Below, one piece after another: positions 17,290-27,912 of a stretch of DNA of 64,000 nt. Both the position numbers and the translations under genes were made by a program. Position 1 is the first letter of the stretch. Each line of letters begins with the position of its first letter. Source of the stretch: Olleya sp. Hel_I_94 (lineage in GTDB: Bacteria; Bacteroidota; Bacteroidia; Flavobacteriales; Flavobacteriaceae); the NCBI RefSeq assembly GCF_007827365.1, contig NZ_VISI01000002.1, forward strand, positions 2,733,001 through 2,797,000. The letters are read 5' to 3'. Under the pieces are notes generated by a model. That model worked only from the letters and a program-made list of their open reading frames with translations. It was not told the origin of the DNA and searched no databases.

Positions 17290-19296
17290 GTGGCAGTAAA
17301 CGAAAAGAACATATTAAACAAATTATATTTTGTCGCAGGATGTATGTTCATCTTTGGGCTGCTTGTGGTTGGAAAATTGTTAACCATTCAGGTTGTGCAA
17401 GGTGATAAGTATAGGGCTTTGGCAGATAAGCGTGCTATTAAGGACGTGGTTATACCAGCAAACAGAGGTAATGTTTATTCTGCAGATGGTAGTTTGTTGG
17501 CAACATCAATACCTAAGTATGATATCTTGTTTGATGCCATTACACCTTCAGACAAAAACTTTAAAGCTAACTTGAAACCATTAAGTGATGCCTTATCAAA
17601 CTATACAGGTAAGCCTTCAAGTTTTTATCAAAAAGAATTAGGGAAAGCTAGAGCTAATAAAAATCGTTATTTTTTATTAGCTAGAAATATTGGCTACTCG
17701 GAGTATTTAAAATTTAGAGAATTTCCTTTATTAAAATTAGGAGCTTTTAAAGGTGGTTTAATAGTAGAGCAAAAAGTTAAAAGAGAACATCCTTTGGGTG
17801 AAGTTGCACAACGAACTATTGGTTATGAGCGTACTGATGATGAAGGTAATGTGACCAGAGCAGGTATAGATGGTGCTTTTGGTGTCGATTATTTAAGAGG
17901 AAAAGATGGTAAGCGTCTAAAACAAAAAATAGGTAAAGGACAATGGAAGCCTATTTTAGATTACGATCAAGTTGAGCCTAAAGATGGGTTTGATGTGTAT
18001 ACTACTATTGATGTTAATATACAAGATATTGCGCATCATGCATTACTAGAACAATTAGAGTTGTATCAAGCAGAGCATGGAACAGTTGTGGTGATGGAAG
18101 TTGAAACAGGTGAAATTAGAGCTATTTCAAATTTAGGTAAAACAGCATCAGGTCATTATTGGGAAAAAAGAAACTATGCGGTTTATGAAGCGCATGAGCC
18201 TGGCTCTACGTTTAAGCTTATGGCTTTAATGGCTGCTCTGGAAGATAACAAAATTGATACGTCAGATGTTGTTGATACGGGAAATGGTTATAAGGTATTT
18301 TATGGTAGAGGTATAAAAGATTCTCATGGTAATGGAAAGATATCTGCAGCCAGAGCATTTGAAGTCTCTTCAAATATTGGATTAGCTACAATTGTAGACA
18401 ACGCCTATGCAAAGGATCCAAACCGCTTTATAGATATTTTAAGTAGTTGGAATTTAGATAAAAAATTAGGAATTTCTATAAAAGGAGAAGGTCAACCAAT
18501 GATTCCTAGACCAGGAGATGGTAAATGGAGTCGTAACGCTTTACCGTCTATTGCTTATGGTTATAATCTTAAAATTACACCTTTACAAACTTTAACGTTT
18601 TATAATGCTGTTGCAAATAATGGTGTTATGGTTAAACCAAGGTTTATTAGAGAGGTAAGGGATTTAAATAAGCAAATAGAGGTTTTTGATAAAACTATTA
18701 TCAATGAAAAAATATGTTCAGACAAGACCTTGCGCGCAGCTCAAGAAATGCTTAAAAATGTGGTTGTTAAAGGGACAGGTAGATCATTGTATTCGGACTA
18801 TTTTTCTATGTGTGGTAAAACAGGAACTGCAAGGGTAGAATATTGGATGGATGATTGGGCAAAAAATCCACGTTACATTTCTTCGTTTTCTGGATATTTT
18901 CCAGTGGACAAACCTAAATATTCGTGTATTGTGGTGATCCATAAGCCTAGTGTTAAAAAAGGATTTTATGGTGCTGATGTTTCTGGTCCAGTGTTTAAAA
19001 AAATAGCTCAAAAAATATTTACAGATACGCCATTAATTGATCAAGTAGCATCGCTAAATGTTAAGGATGTAAAAGTAGATAAAGAGTATGAAAGCTATTA
19101 TAAAATAGCAAATACTTATAAAACAATTATGCCAGATGTAACAGGATTACCTGTTATGGATGCTATGGCTTTGTTAGAAAACATGAACGTAAAAGTGAAT
19201 GTTAAATGTCAAGGTCAAGGGACTGTAAAAAGTCAGTCAGTTAATAAAAACACCAAATTAAAAGATAATCAAACTATAGTTTTAGAAGCCTCGTGA
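17290..19296 (+). CDS. ftsI: Septal peptidoglycan transpeptidase (FtsI/PBP3-type) with C-terminal PASTA domain
   Basis: A 668-residue class B penicillin-binding protein that cross-links septal peptidoglycan. It has an N-terminal membrane anchor (about 11-34), a pedestal domain and a transpeptidase domain with active-site motifs EPGSTFK (Ser near 306), SSN (near 359) and CGKTGTARVEY (near 507). A single PASTA domain fills about 613-668 (MPDVTGLPVMDAMALLENMN). PASTA domains are absent from enterobacterial FtsI but common in this phylum. The start is GTG. The stop overlaps murE by 4 bp. Confidence 0.94.
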   Translation: MAVNEKNILNKLYFVAGCMFIFGLLVVGKLLTIQVVQGDKYRALADKRAIKDVVIPANRGNVYSADGSLLATSIPKYDILFDAITPSDKNFKANLKPLSDALSNYTGKPSSFYQKELGKARANKNRYFLLARNIGYSEYLKFREFPLLKLGAFKGGLIVEQKVKREHPLGEVAQRTIGYERTDDEGNVTRAGIDGAFGVDYLRGKDGKRLKQKIGKGQWKPILDYDQVEPKDGFDVYTTIDVNIQDIAHHALLEQLELYQAEHGTVVVMEVETGEIRAISNLGKTASGHYWEKRNYAVYEAHEPGSTFKLMALMAALEDNKIDTSDVVDTGNGYKVFYGRGIKDSHGNGKISAARAFEVSSNIGLATIVDNAYAKDPNRFIDILSSWNLDKKLGISIKGEGQPMIPRPGDGKWSRNALPSIAYGYNLKITPLQTLTFYNAVANNGVMVKPRFIREVRDLNKQIEVFDKTIINEKICSDKTLRAAQEMLKNVVVKGTGRSLYSDYFSMCGKTGTARVEYWMDDWAKNPRYISSFSGYFPVDKPKYSCIVVIHKPSVKKGFYGADVSGPVFKKIAQKIFTDTPLIDQVASLNVKDVKVDKEYESYYKIANTYKTIMPDVTGLPVMDAMALLENMNVKVNVKCQGQGTVKSQSVNKNTKLKDNQTIVLEAS

Positions 19297-20756
19297 TTTC
19301 ATTAAAAGACATATTATATAAAGTAACGCTAGATGCAGTTGTAGGAAGTACAAATATCTTAGTGCGCAATATTCATTTTAATTCTCGTAATGTAGCAATT
19401 AATGATGTTTTTGTGGCTGTTAAAGGTAGTCTTACAGATGGACATCAGTATATTGAAAGTGCAATCCAACAAGGCGCAATAGCTGTTGTGTGTGAGGGGC
19501 TTCCAAGTGTGACTAAAGCTGGAGTTACTTATGTTAAAGTGGATGACTCAAGCGCAGCTTTAGCAATAATGGCTTCAAATTTTTATGGTAATCCCTCAGA
19601 TAACTTAAAGTTAGTTGGTGTAACAGGTACCAATGGAAAAACCACGATTGCCTCGCTTTTGTATCAATTGTTTAAAAAAGCAGGATATAAAGTTGGTTTG
19701 CTTTCAACAGTAAAAATTATGGTGGATAATCAGGAGTTTTCTGCAACGCATACTACACCAGATTCTTTAACTATCAATAGGTACTTAAAACAAATGAATG
19801 ATGAAGGTGTTGAGTTTTGCTTTATGGAAGTCAGTTCTCATGGAATACATCAAAATAGAACATTAGGATTAACGTTTGAAGGCGGAATATTTACAAACCT
19901 TTCTCATGATCATTTGGACTATCACGATACGTTTGCTGAATATAGAGATGTTAAAAAAAGATTTTTTGACGAATTGCCTAAAACAGCATTTGCATTAACT
20001 AATGGTGATGATAAAAACGGAAGCGTAATGCTTCAAAACACTAAAGCAAAACAATATACTTACGCCTTAAAAAGTTTTGCAGATTATAAGGCTCAGATTT
20101 TAGAAAATCAGTTTAATGGTTTGTTGTTAAAGCTTAATGATAATGAGGTTTGGGTTAGATTAATCGGGAACTTTAATGCTTATAATATCCTTGCAATTTT
20201 TGCTACTGCAGAACTTTTAGGATTGGAAAAAGAAGAAACTTTAAGGTTGATAAGTGAGTTAGAGAGTGTAAGTGGGCGTTTTCAATTTATAATTTCTGAT
20301 CAAAAAATAACAGCTATTGTAGATTATGCTCATACACCAGATGCGTTGCAAAATGTGTTAGAAACTATCAACGATATCAGAACTAAAAACGAGGACGTAA
20401 TTACTGTCGTTGGCTGTGGTGGCGATAGGGATAAAACTAAGCGTCCAAAAATGGGGCACATAGCTTCAGCGCTTAGTACTAAAGTTATTTTTACAAGTGA
20501 TAATCCACGTACAGAAGTAGCAGAAGTAATTATAGAGGATATAGAAAAAGGTGTCGAACCACAAAATTTTAAAAAAACAATGTCAATTGTTGACAGAAAG
20601 CAAGCTATTAAAACAGCTTGTCAATTAGCAAATCCAAACGATATTATTTTGATAGCAGGTAAAGGACATGAAACCTATCAAGAGGTAAATGGAAAACGCC
20701 ATGATTTTGATGATTTTAAAATAGTTCAGGATTTTTTAAAACAATTACAAAAATAA
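19293..20756 (+). CDS. murE: UDP-MurNAc-L-Ala-D-Glu:meso-diaminopimelate ligase MurE
   Basis: A 487-residue Mur ligase adding the third amino acid of the peptidoglycan stem peptide. It shows the ATP loop GVTGTNGKTTIASLLY (around 110), TTPDS, and SDNPRTE (around 402). The DNPR motif is the known signature for meso-diaminopimelate rather than L-lysine, so the cell wall is inferred to be DAP-type. The start is GTG, overlapping the ftsI stop by 4 bp (coupled translation). Confidence 0.95.
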   Translation: MISLKDILYKVTLDAVVGSTNILVRNIHFNSRNVAINDVFVAVKGSLTDGHQYIESAIQQGAIAVVCEGLPSVTKAGVTYVKVDDSSAALAIMASNFYGNPSDNLKLVGVTGTNGKTTIASLLYQLFKKAGYKVGLLSTVKIMVDNQEFSATHTTPDSLTINRYLKQMNDEGVEFCFMEVSSHGIHQNRTLGLTFEGGIFTNLSHDHLDYHDTFAEYRDVKKRFFDELPKTAFALTNGDDKNGSVMLQNTKAKQYTYALKSFADYKAQILENQFNGLLLKLNDNEVWVRLIGNFNAYNILAIFATAELLGLEKEETLRLISELESVSGRFQFIISDQKITAIVDYAHTPDALQNVLETINDIRTKNEDVITVVGCGGDRDKTKRPKMGHIASALSTKVIFTSDNPRTEVAEVIIEDIEKGVEPQNFKKTMSIVDRKQAIKTACQLANPNDIILIAGKGHETYQEVNGKRHDFDDFKIVQDFLKQLQK

Positions 20757-20821
20757 TAATTGAAGTTAAGCTAAACGTAACACCATTTAAGACGGTTTAG
20801 CTAAATAAAAAAGCAATATAA

Positions 20822-22054
20822 ATGTTATACTACTTATTTGAATTTTTAGAAAAAAACTACCAATTTCCAGGTGCTAGTGTGTTTCAATTTATCACATTTA
20901 GAGCAGCTCTGGCTATTATTTTATCATTGTTATTTTCTACAATATTCGGTAAACGTATTATTGTAGCGCTACAAAAAAAGCAAGTAGGAGAGTCTGTTAG
21001 AGATTTAGGTTTAGATGGACAGTTAGAAAAAGCTGGTACGCCAACTATGGGAGGAATTATTATAATTCTTGCTACGTTACTGCCAGTACTATTACTAGCA
21101 AGATTGGATAATATATATGTCATCATGTTAATTGTAACCATGTTATGGATGGGAGCAGTTGGATTTACAGATGACTATATAAAAGTGTTTAAAAAAGATA
21201 AAAAAGGCCTTAGCGGAAAGTTTAAAGTGTTAGGACAAGTGGGTTTAGGGTTATTTGTTGGTTCGATAATGTATTTCCATCCAGGAATTACTATCAAAAC
21301 AGAAAAAGTTAATCCAGTTTTTGAAACAGAATTAATAACTCAAAGTTCTGAAAGAGAATTTAATGTGGAGGAACAGTCGCTAAAAACAACCATTCCTTTT
21401 GTAAAAGATAATGAGTTTGACTATTCAAATTTGGTGACGTGGATGGGAGACGGTTATGCTAAATATGCATGGTTGGTGTTTATCCCAATAGTAATATTTA
21501 TAATCACAGCAGTTTCTAATGGTGCTAATTTAACGGATGGTATCGATGGGTTGGCAGCAGGTAGTTCGGCTATTATAGTCTTTGTACTAGCAATATTTGC
21601 TTTTATCTCTGGTAACATCGTTTTTTCAGATTATCTCAATGTTATGTTTATACCACGACTGGGTGAAATGGTTGTGTTTATAGCTGCTTTTGTAGGAGCA
21701 TTAATCGGGTTTTTATGGTACAATACATATCCTGCTCAAGTATTTATGGGAGACACAGGTAGTTTGACAATAGGTGGTGTTATCGCTGTAATAGCAATAG
21801 CAGTAAGAAAAGAGTTGTTGATTCCTGTGTTATGCGGAATCTTTTTCGCAGAATCATTATCAGTGATTTTGCAGGTTAGCTATTTCAAATTTACACGTAA
21901 AAAATATGGAGAAGGACGACGCATATTTTTAATGTCTCCTTTGCATCATCACTATCAAAAAAAGGGCTATCACGAAAGTAAAATAGTAACTCGCTTTTGG
22001 ATTGTTGGAATTTTTCTTGCAATACTGTCGATAGTAACATTAAAATTAAGATAA
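20822..22054 (+). CDS. mraY: Phospho-MurNAc-pentapeptide transferase MraY
   Basis: A 410-residue multi-pass membrane enzyme making lipid I from UDP-MurNAc-pentapeptide and undecaprenyl phosphate. Catalytic Asp motifs are intact: [24 protein letters not shown] and [11 protein letters not shown], plus the HHHYQKKG loop. It is about 50 residues longer than the E. coli enzyme (360 residues). The extra length is a hydrophilic stretch (about residues 155-210) between two helices, containing many Glu/Lys/Thr. The start is ATG, 65 bp after murE. Confidence 0.95.
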   Translation: MLYYLFEFLEKNYQFPGASVFQFITFRAALAIILSLLFSTIFGKRIIVALQKKQVGESVRDLGLDGQLEKAGTPTMGGIIIILATLLPVLLLARLDNIYVIMLIVTMLWMGAVGFTDDYIKVFKKDKKGLSGKFKVLGQVGLGLFVGSIMYFHPGITIKTEKVNPVFETELITQSSEREFNVEEQSLKTTIPFVKDNEFDYSNLVTWMGDGYAKYAWLVFIPIVIFIITAVSNGANLTDGIDGLAAGSSAIIVFVLAIFAFISGNIVFSDYLNVMFIPRLGEMVVFIAAFVGALIGFLWYNTYPAQVFMGDTGSLTIGGVIAVIAIAVRKELLIPVLCGIFFAESLSVILQVSYFKFTRKKYGEGRRIFLMSPLHHHYQKKGYHESKIVTRFWIVGIFLAILSIVTLKLR

Positions 22055-22097
22055 AAGCTAAGACTTAAATTAATAAAGTCTATACGTTGAAATATAA

Positions 22098-23435
22098 ATG
22101 AAAAAACAAAAACTAGTCATATTAGGAGGTGGAGAAAGTGGTGTTGGTACAGCGCTTTTAGGAAAAGCAAATGGCTACGCAGTATTTGTTTCTGATAAAG
22201 GAAAAATAAAAGAAAAGTACAAGCAAGTTCTTATACATAATGAGATTGAATGGGAGGAAGAACAGCATTCTGATAATAAAATTTTAGAAGCTGATCTTGT
22301 TATGAAAAGCCCAGGAATTCCTGAAAAAGTGGCAATGGTTAAAGCGCTTATTAATAAAGGAGTGCCTGTAATTTCAGAAATCGAGTTTGCAATTCAATTT
22401 ACCAACGCAACCATTGTTGCTATAACAGGTAGTAATGGTAAAACAACAACAGCTATGTTAACGCATCATGTGTTAAAACAAGAGTTGGACGTTGGGTTGG
22501 CAGGTAATATTGGAGATAGTTTTGCAAAACAAGTTTTGGAACATAATTACAAAAATTATGTTTTAGAGATTAGTAGCTTTCAATTAGATGGTTGCATCAA
22601 TTTTAAGCCAAACATTGCAGTAATTACCAATATAGTTCCTGATCACTTGGATAGATATGATTATAAGTTTGAGAATTATATCGCTTCAAAATTTAAGATT
22701 ACCCAAAATCAAACAAAAGAAGATTACTTAATATATGATGCAGATGATGAGGTGATTTTGCAGTATATAAATAACAATAACATTCAAGCTACATTATTAC
22801 CGTTTTCGTTAACTAAAACAATAGAAAATGGTGCGTATTTGGATCAAGACAACATTATAATAACAATTGATAATAATCAGATAATTATGCCAACAAAAAA
22901 TATCGCTCTAGAAGGAAAACACAATACTAAAAATGCTATGGCTGCTTCAACAGTAGCACATTTATTACAAATTAGAAAACAAACAATACGCGAAAGTTTA
23001 GAAAATTTTCAAGGTGTGGAGCATCGTTTAGAAAATGTACTTAAAATCAATAAAGTGCAGTACATAAATGACTCTAAGGCTACAAACGTAAACGCGACTT
23101 ACTTTGCTTTGGATAGTATGGAATCGCCTACGGTTTGGATTGTTGGAGGTGTGGATAAGGGTAATAATTATCAAGAATTATATCCTTTTATTAATGAAAA
23201 AGTTAAGGCTATCATTTGTTTGGGTGTTGATAACGAAAAGCTGTTGGCAAGCTTTGGTAAAATGGTCGATGTTATTATTGAAACACAGTTTATGAGTGAA
23301 GCTGTTAAAATAGCTTATAAGTTGGCAGAAGCTGGAGATAGTGTGTTGTTGTCTCCTGCATGTGCAAGCTTTGATTTATTTGAAAATTATGAAGATAGAG
23401 GTAGGCAGTTTAAAGATGCTGTAAGAAACCTTTAA
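22098..23435 (+). CDS. murD: UDP-MurNAc-L-alanine:D-glutamate ligase MurD
   Basis: A 445-residue Mur ligase that adds D-Glu to UDP-MurNAc-L-Ala in the cytoplasm. It has the N-terminal nucleotide-binding fold (LVILGGGESGVGTALLG), the ATP loop AITGSNGKTTTAMLTHH, the VEHRLE segment and NDSKATN of the C-terminal domain, and SPACASFDLFENYEDRG. Length and motif order are standard. It lies 43 bp after mraY, same strand. Confidence 0.95.
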   Translation: MKKQKLVILGGGESGVGTALLGKANGYAVFVSDKGKIKEKYKQVLIHNEIEWEEEQHSDNKILEADLVMKSPGIPEKVAMVKALINKGVPVISEIEFAIQFTNATIVAITGSNGKTTTAMLTHHVLKQELDVGLAGNIGDSFAKQVLEHNYKNYVLEISSFQLDGCINFKPNIAVITNIVPDHLDRYDYKFENYIASKFKITQNQTKEDYLIYDADDEVILQYINNNNIQATLLPFSLTKTIENGAYLDQDNIIITIDNNQIIMPTKNIALEGKHNTKNAMAASTVAHLLQIRKQTIRESLENFQGVEHRLENVLKINKVQYINDSKATNVNATYFALDSMESPTVWIVGGVDKGNNYQELYPFINEKVKAIICLGVDNEKLLASFGKMVDVIIETQFMSEAVKIAYKLAEAGDSVLLSPACASFDLFENYEDRGRQFKDAVRNL

Positions 23436-23479
23436 TGTGATATCAAACTGTTTAATATATAGTTAGTTCTAAAAAGTAA

Positions 23480-24688
23480 ATGCAAAACACAATAATAAAT
23501 AATATAAAAGGCGATAAGTTAATATGGGCAATTTCTGCGCTATTAGCTATATTTTCGTTTTTACCAGTATACAGTGCTGCAAGTAATTTGGCATATATTG
23601 GTGGAGATGGTAATACCTTTGGTTTTTTTATTAAACATTTAATGCACTTATTTTTAGGTTTTTCAATTATGTACGGAGTGCATAAAATCCCTTATCGTTA
23701 TTTTAGGGGATTGTCAATGGTTATGATGCCTATTGTATTTGTGTTGTTAATTTTAACAATACTTCAAGGTACAACTATTGATGGTGCCAATGCTAGTCGT
23801 TGGATAAGGATTCCGTTTGTAAATATGTCATTTCAAACATCAACGTTGGCAGCTGTTGTTTTAATGGTGTACATTGCTAGGTACTTGTCTAAAATTAAAG
23901 ACAAAACAATAACTTTTAAAGAGTCTGTTTTGCCTTTATGGATTCCAATTTTTATAATTTTGGCGTTAATATTACCGTCAAATTTTTCCACTACAGCAAT
24001 CATATTTGTTATGACTAGTGCTTTGTTGTTTTTAGGAGGTTATCCTCTTAGATATTTAATAGCAATGGGTTTTGCAGGTATCGTTGGATTAACCATGTTT
24101 ATATTGGTGGCTAAAGCATTTCCAGATGCAATGCCAAATCGTGTTGATACATGGATGAGTAGGATTGATAGTTTTTTTAATGGTGAAGATTCAGAAGAAG
24201 ATTATCAAATAGAAAAAGCTAAAATTGCAATAGCCTCAGGAGGTATCGTAGGTGTTGGTTCAGGAAAAAGTATTCAAAAAAACTTTTTACCTCAATCCTC
24301 TTCTGACTTTATTTACGCCATTATTGTTGAAGAATATGGTTTAATTGGCGGATTGGCTTTGATGATTTTATACATGTGGTTATTATTTAGGATTATTATA
24401 GTAGCTCAAAAAGCAGATACCGTTTTTGGAAAATTATTAGTACTAGGTGTTGGTTTGCCTATCATTTTTCAGGCTATGATTAATATGGCTGTAGCTGTTG
24501 AGTTGTTTCCTGTAACAGGGCAAACATTACCATTAATTAGTAGTGGAGGAACAAGTATATGGATGACGTGTTTGGCAATTGGAATAATTTTAAGTGTAAG
24601 TGCAAAACGAGAAGAAATTATAAAAAAAGAAAAAGATTCTGATGACACAAATCCGTTAGATATCTTATCAGAAACATTGGAAGATTAA
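23480..24688 (+). CDS. ftsW: Septal peptidoglycan glycosyltransferase FtsW (SEDS family)
   Basis: A 402-residue SEDS-family membrane protein with about ten helices that polymerises lipid II at the septum with FtsI. Signature segments include [44 protein letters not shown] and the C-terminal [13 protein letters not shown]. Its place between murD and murG makes FtsW rather than RodA the natural assignment. The C-terminus ends in a charged cytoplasmic tail ([12 protein letters not shown]). Confidence 0.94.
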   Translation: MQNTIINNIKGDKLIWAISALLAIFSFLPVYSAASNLAYIGGDGNTFGFFIKHLMHLFLGFSIMYGVHKIPYRYFRGLSMVMMPIVFVLLILTILQGTTIDGANASRWIRIPFVNMSFQTSTLAAVVLMVYIARYLSKIKDKTITFKESVLPLWIPIFIILALILPSNFSTTAIIFVMTSALLFLGGYPLRYLIAMGFAGIVGLTMFILVAKAFPDAMPNRVDTWMSRIDSFFNGEDSEEDYQIEKAKIAIASGGIVGVGSGKSIQKNFLPQSSSDFIYAIIVEEYGLIGGLALMILYMWLLFRIIIVAQKADTVFGKLLVLGVGLPIIFQAMINMAVAVELFPVTGQTLPLISSGGTSIWMTCLAIGIILSVSAKREEIIKKEKDSDDTNPLDILSETLED

Positions 24689-24741
24689 ATTTAAAAATAT
24701 ATAGGCTAAATCTATTTTCAATACGTAGTTTAAAAAGTAAA

Positions 24742-25848
24742 GTGAGTAATACAAATAAAGCATATAAGATAATATTATCAGGTGGAGGCACAGGAGGCCA
24801 TATCTATCCTGCAATTGCAATTGCTAACGAGTTGAAATTGCGCTTTCCAGAATCGGAATTCTTATTTGTTGGTGCAAAGGATAGAATGGAAATGGAAAAG
24901 GTGCCACAAGCAGGTTACCAAATTAAAGGATTATGGATTACAGGAATTCAGCGTCAATTAACGCTTAAAAATATGATGTTTCCTTTTAAACTAATTAGTA
25001 GTTTGTGGAATGCAAAAAAAATAATCAATCAATTTAAGCCAGATGTAGCTATTGGTACAGGTGGTTTTGCTAGTGGACCATTATTACATGTTGCTGCTTT
25101 AAAAGGAATTCCAAGCTTAATTCAAGAGCAAAATTCTTATCCAGGAATAACTAACAAATTGCTATCTAAAAAAGTAGCCAAAGTATGTGTTGCTTATAAT
25201 GGTTTAGAGCGATTTTTTCCTTCAGAAAAGATTATCAAAACGGGTAACCCTGTTAGACAAGATTTATTGGATATTTCTTCTAAAAGAGCAGAAGCGATTA
25301 AGTATTTTAATTTAATTGAAGGTAAGCAAACCTTATTGGTTTTGGGCGGAAGCTTAGGTGCAAAAGCAATTAACGAGTTGATGGTTGATGAGCTTGATTT
25401 TTTACAAACACTAAACGTCCAAGTAATATGGCAATGTGGTAAGTTGTATTATCAAACGTATAAGTTATATGGTAACACAAAACATGTGCAAGTCCATGAG
25501 TTTATTAATAAAATGGATTATGCATATGCTGCAGCAGATTTTATAATATCACGTGCAGGAGCAGGATCGGTAAGCGAGTTGTGTATTGTTGGTAAACCGG
25601 TTGTATTTGTACCTTCTCCATACGTTGCAGAAGACCATCAGACTAAAAATGCAAATGCAATAGTTAAAGAAAACGCAGCACTATTAATTGCTCAAGAAGA
25701 CTTAAAAGTTGACTTTAAAAATAAATTTGGACAATTAGTAGCTTCTAAAGAAAAACAAGAAGAGTTAAGTCAAAATATTAAAAAATTAGCATTAGTAAAT
25801 GCAACTAAGGATATAGCTGACGAAGTTGAAAAACTATTAAATAAATAA
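24742..25848 (+). CDS. murG: Lipid II-forming GlcNAc transferase MurG
   Basis: A 368-residue peripheral GT28-family enzyme that transfers GlcNAc to lipid I. Motifs: [17 protein letters not shown] at the N-terminus, [26 protein letters not shown], the second glycine loop [13 protein letters not shown], and [12 protein letters not shown] with the UDP-GlcNAc-binding [14 protein letters not shown]. It starts at GTG 24742. Its stop overlaps the murC ATG (TAATG). Confidence 0.95.
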   Translation: MSNTNKAYKIILSGGGTGGHIYPAIAIANELKLRFPESEFLFVGAKDRMEMEKVPQAGYQIKGLWITGIQRQLTLKNMMFPFKLISSLWNAKKIINQFKPDVAIGTGGFASGPLLHVAALKGIPSLIQEQNSYPGITNKLLSKKVAKVCVAYNGLERFFPSEKIIKTGNPVRQDLLDISSKRAEAIKYFNLIEGKQTLLVLGGSLGAKAINELMVDELDFLQTLNVQVIWQCGKLYYQTYKLYGNTKHVQVHEFINKMDYAYAAADFIISRAGAGSVSELCIVGKPVVFVPSPYVAEDHQTKNANAIVKENAALLIAQEDLKVDFKNKFGQLVASKEKQEELSQNIKKLALVNATKDIADEVEKLLNK

Positions 25849-27200
25849 TGAACTTAAATAAAATACATAACATCTATTTTATCGGTATTGGAGGTATTGG
25901 TATGTCTGCTATTGCGCGTTATTTTAGTGCTAATGGTAAACAGGTTGGTGGTTATGATAAGACAAAAACAGATATTACAGATAGTTTAGTTGCTTTAGGT
26001 ATTTCTGTAACTTTCAAAGACGATATTAGTAATTTAGATTCTCATTATTTAAATCCAGAAACAACTTTAATAGTTTATACACCTGCAGTGCCTAAAAACC
26101 ATGTGCAATTAAATTATTTTTTAGATAATACATTTAAAGTGCTTAAGCGATCTGAGGTTTTAGGTTTAATTACAGAGCATTCGTTTTGTTTAGCAGTTGC
26201 TGGTACACACGGTAAAACAACTACAACAAGTATATTAGGGCATTTACTAAATGAGTGTGGCGTAAAGTTAACTGCGTTTTTAGGTGGTATAAGTGAGAAT
26301 TATAATTCTAATCTTATATTAAATGGTGATAAAGTAAGCGTTGTAGAAGCAGATGAGTTTGATAGATCCTTCCTTACTTTAAGTCCAGATATGGCATGTA
26401 TTACATCCATGGATGCAGATCATTTAGATATATATGGTGACGCTTCAGAGTTAATAAAAACGTTTGAAGATTTCACTAAAAAGCTAAAACCTAACGGTAA
26501 ATTGTTTGTTAAAAACGGATTGCCATTAAATGGAATTACCTACGGTATTGAAGACAACGCAGACTATTCTGCACAAAATATAACCATTAAAGATGGTACT
26601 TATATTTTTGATGTTAAAACGCCAAAAACGGTACTAAAGCAATTTAAATTTAATCTACCTGGTAGACATAATTTGTCAAATGCTTTAGTTGCTTTAGCAA
26701 TGTCATTAGAGTATGGATTGCCTCATGACCAACTTATAAAAGCATTAGCATCTTATAAAGGGGTTAAGCGCAGATTTACATATCAAATTAAGACAGATGA
26801 CATCGTTTTTATAGATGACTATGCGCATCATCCAGAAGAGATAAATGCTGTACATCAAGCAGTCAGAGAGATGTATCCAAATGATAAGGTTGTTGCAGTG
26901 TTTCAGCCTCATCTTTTTTCAAGAACTAAAGATTTTGCGCAAGACTTTGCAAAAAGTTTAGCGCAGTTTGATCAAATCTTGCTTTTAGATATCTATCCAG
27001 CAAGAGAATTACCAATAGAAGGCGTAACGTCGGACTGGTTATTAGGTATGATTGACAATAAAAACAAAAAAATAGTTACTAAACAAACAATGATTCAGCA
27101 TATTAAAGCAAGTAATGCTAGAATAGTGTTGACCATTGGAGCAGGAGATATTGGTGCAGAAGTATCAAAAATTAAAAAAGAATTATTAAATGAAAGCTAA
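25848..27200 (+). CDS. murC: UDP-MurNAc:L-alanine ligase MurC
   Basis: A 450-residue Mur ligase that adds the first stem-peptide residue. It has the N-terminal IYFIGIGGIGMSAIARYF, the ATP loop VAGTHGKTTTTSILGH, EADEFDRSFL and DDYAHHPEEINA. The length is typical. It overlaps murG by 1 bp upstream and ftsQ by 11 bp downstream, so it is tightly embedded in the dcw operon. Confidence 0.95.
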   Translation: MNLNKIHNIYFIGIGGIGMSAIARYFSANGKQVGGYDKTKTDITDSLVALGISVTFKDDISNLDSHYLNPETTLIVYTPAVPKNHVQLNYFLDNTFKVLKRSEVLGLITEHSFCLAVAGTHGKTTTTSILGHLLNECGVKLTAFLGGISENYNSNLILNGDKVSVVEADEFDRSFLTLSPDMACITSMDADHLDIYGDASELIKTFEDFTKKLKPNGKLFVKNGLPLNGITYGIEDNADYSAQNITIKDGTYIFDVKTPKTVLKQFKFNLPGRHNLSNALVALAMSLEYGLPHDQLIKALASYKGVKRRFTYQIKTDDIVFIDDYAHHPEEINAVHQAVREMYPNDKVVAVFQPHLFSRTKDFAQDFAKSLAQFDQILLLDIYPARELPIEGVTSDWLLGMIDNKNKKIVTKQTMIQHIKASNARIVLTIGAGDIGAEVSKIKKELLNES

Positions 27201-27909
27201 TTGGAGCTATATAAAAATGGGATTACTACTAGGTTTAGTAGTATTTTTGTATGCCTTCTCTTCAGCAAGAAGTGGTAAAAGATTAGTGTCAAAACCTAAC
27301 ATAGAATTTATAGGAAATAAAAACCTATTTATCACGCATGAAGATGTTAGTAAGTTGTTAATACAAAATCAACAAAGTGTAACCAACAAGTCCAAAGAAA
27401 TTTTAGATTTGAATTTGTTAGAGACAACCCTAAATGCAAATCCAATTGTCGAGTTTGCAGATGTTTACGTTAGCGTGACAGGTAAGTTAACAGCCAAAGT
27501 AAAACAAAAAACGCCTATTGCCAGAGTGGTAACAGACGCATCTTTTTATGTAGATAGCAATGGTGGCTACATGCCACTATCAAATAACTACACAGAGCGT
27601 GTACCAATGGTAACTGGTTTTGTCAATAAAAAAGATTTAGAAAAGGTTTATACCATAGCAACAAAAATTCAGGAAGACACGTTTTTGAAGACGCATGTGG
27701 TGCAAATTCATCAAAATAAAAACAGTACAATTAATCTTAAGTTAAGACAGTGTAATTTTGTAGTCAAATTAGGCAGTTTAGAACAATTGGACAAAAAAAT
27801 TAATAATCTAAAGGCTTTTTACTTAAAGGCTACAAAAGATAAAGCTTTAGATAATTACAGTATAGTAAACTTACAATTTGGTAATCAAGTTGTATGCACA
27901 AAAGCATAA
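27190..27909 (+). CDS. ftsQ: Cell division protein FtsQ
   Basis: A 239-residue bitopic protein with a short cytoplasmic N-terminus, one transmembrane helix (about 9-24, MGLLLGLVVFLYAFSS) and a periplasmic POTRA-like region (about 33-100, FIGNKNLFITHEDVSKLL) followed by a beta domain. It bridges the FtsA/FtsZ ring to FtsL and the septal synthase. Position between murC and ftsA is the diagnostic feature. It overlaps murC by 11 bp and is 3 bp from ftsA. Confidence 0.9.
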   Translation: MKANWSYIKMGLLLGLVVFLYAFSSARSGKRLVSKPNIEFIGNKNLFITHEDVSKLLIQNQQSVTNKSKEILDLNLLETTLNANPIVEFADVYVSVTGKLTAKVKQKTPIARVVTDASFYVDSNGGYMPLSNNYTERVPMVTGFVNKKDLEKVYTIATKIQEDTFLKTHVVQIHQNKNSTINLKLRQCNFVVKLGSLEQLDKKINNLKAFYLKATKDKALDNYSIVNLQFGNQVVCTKA

Positions 27910-27912
27910 GTT

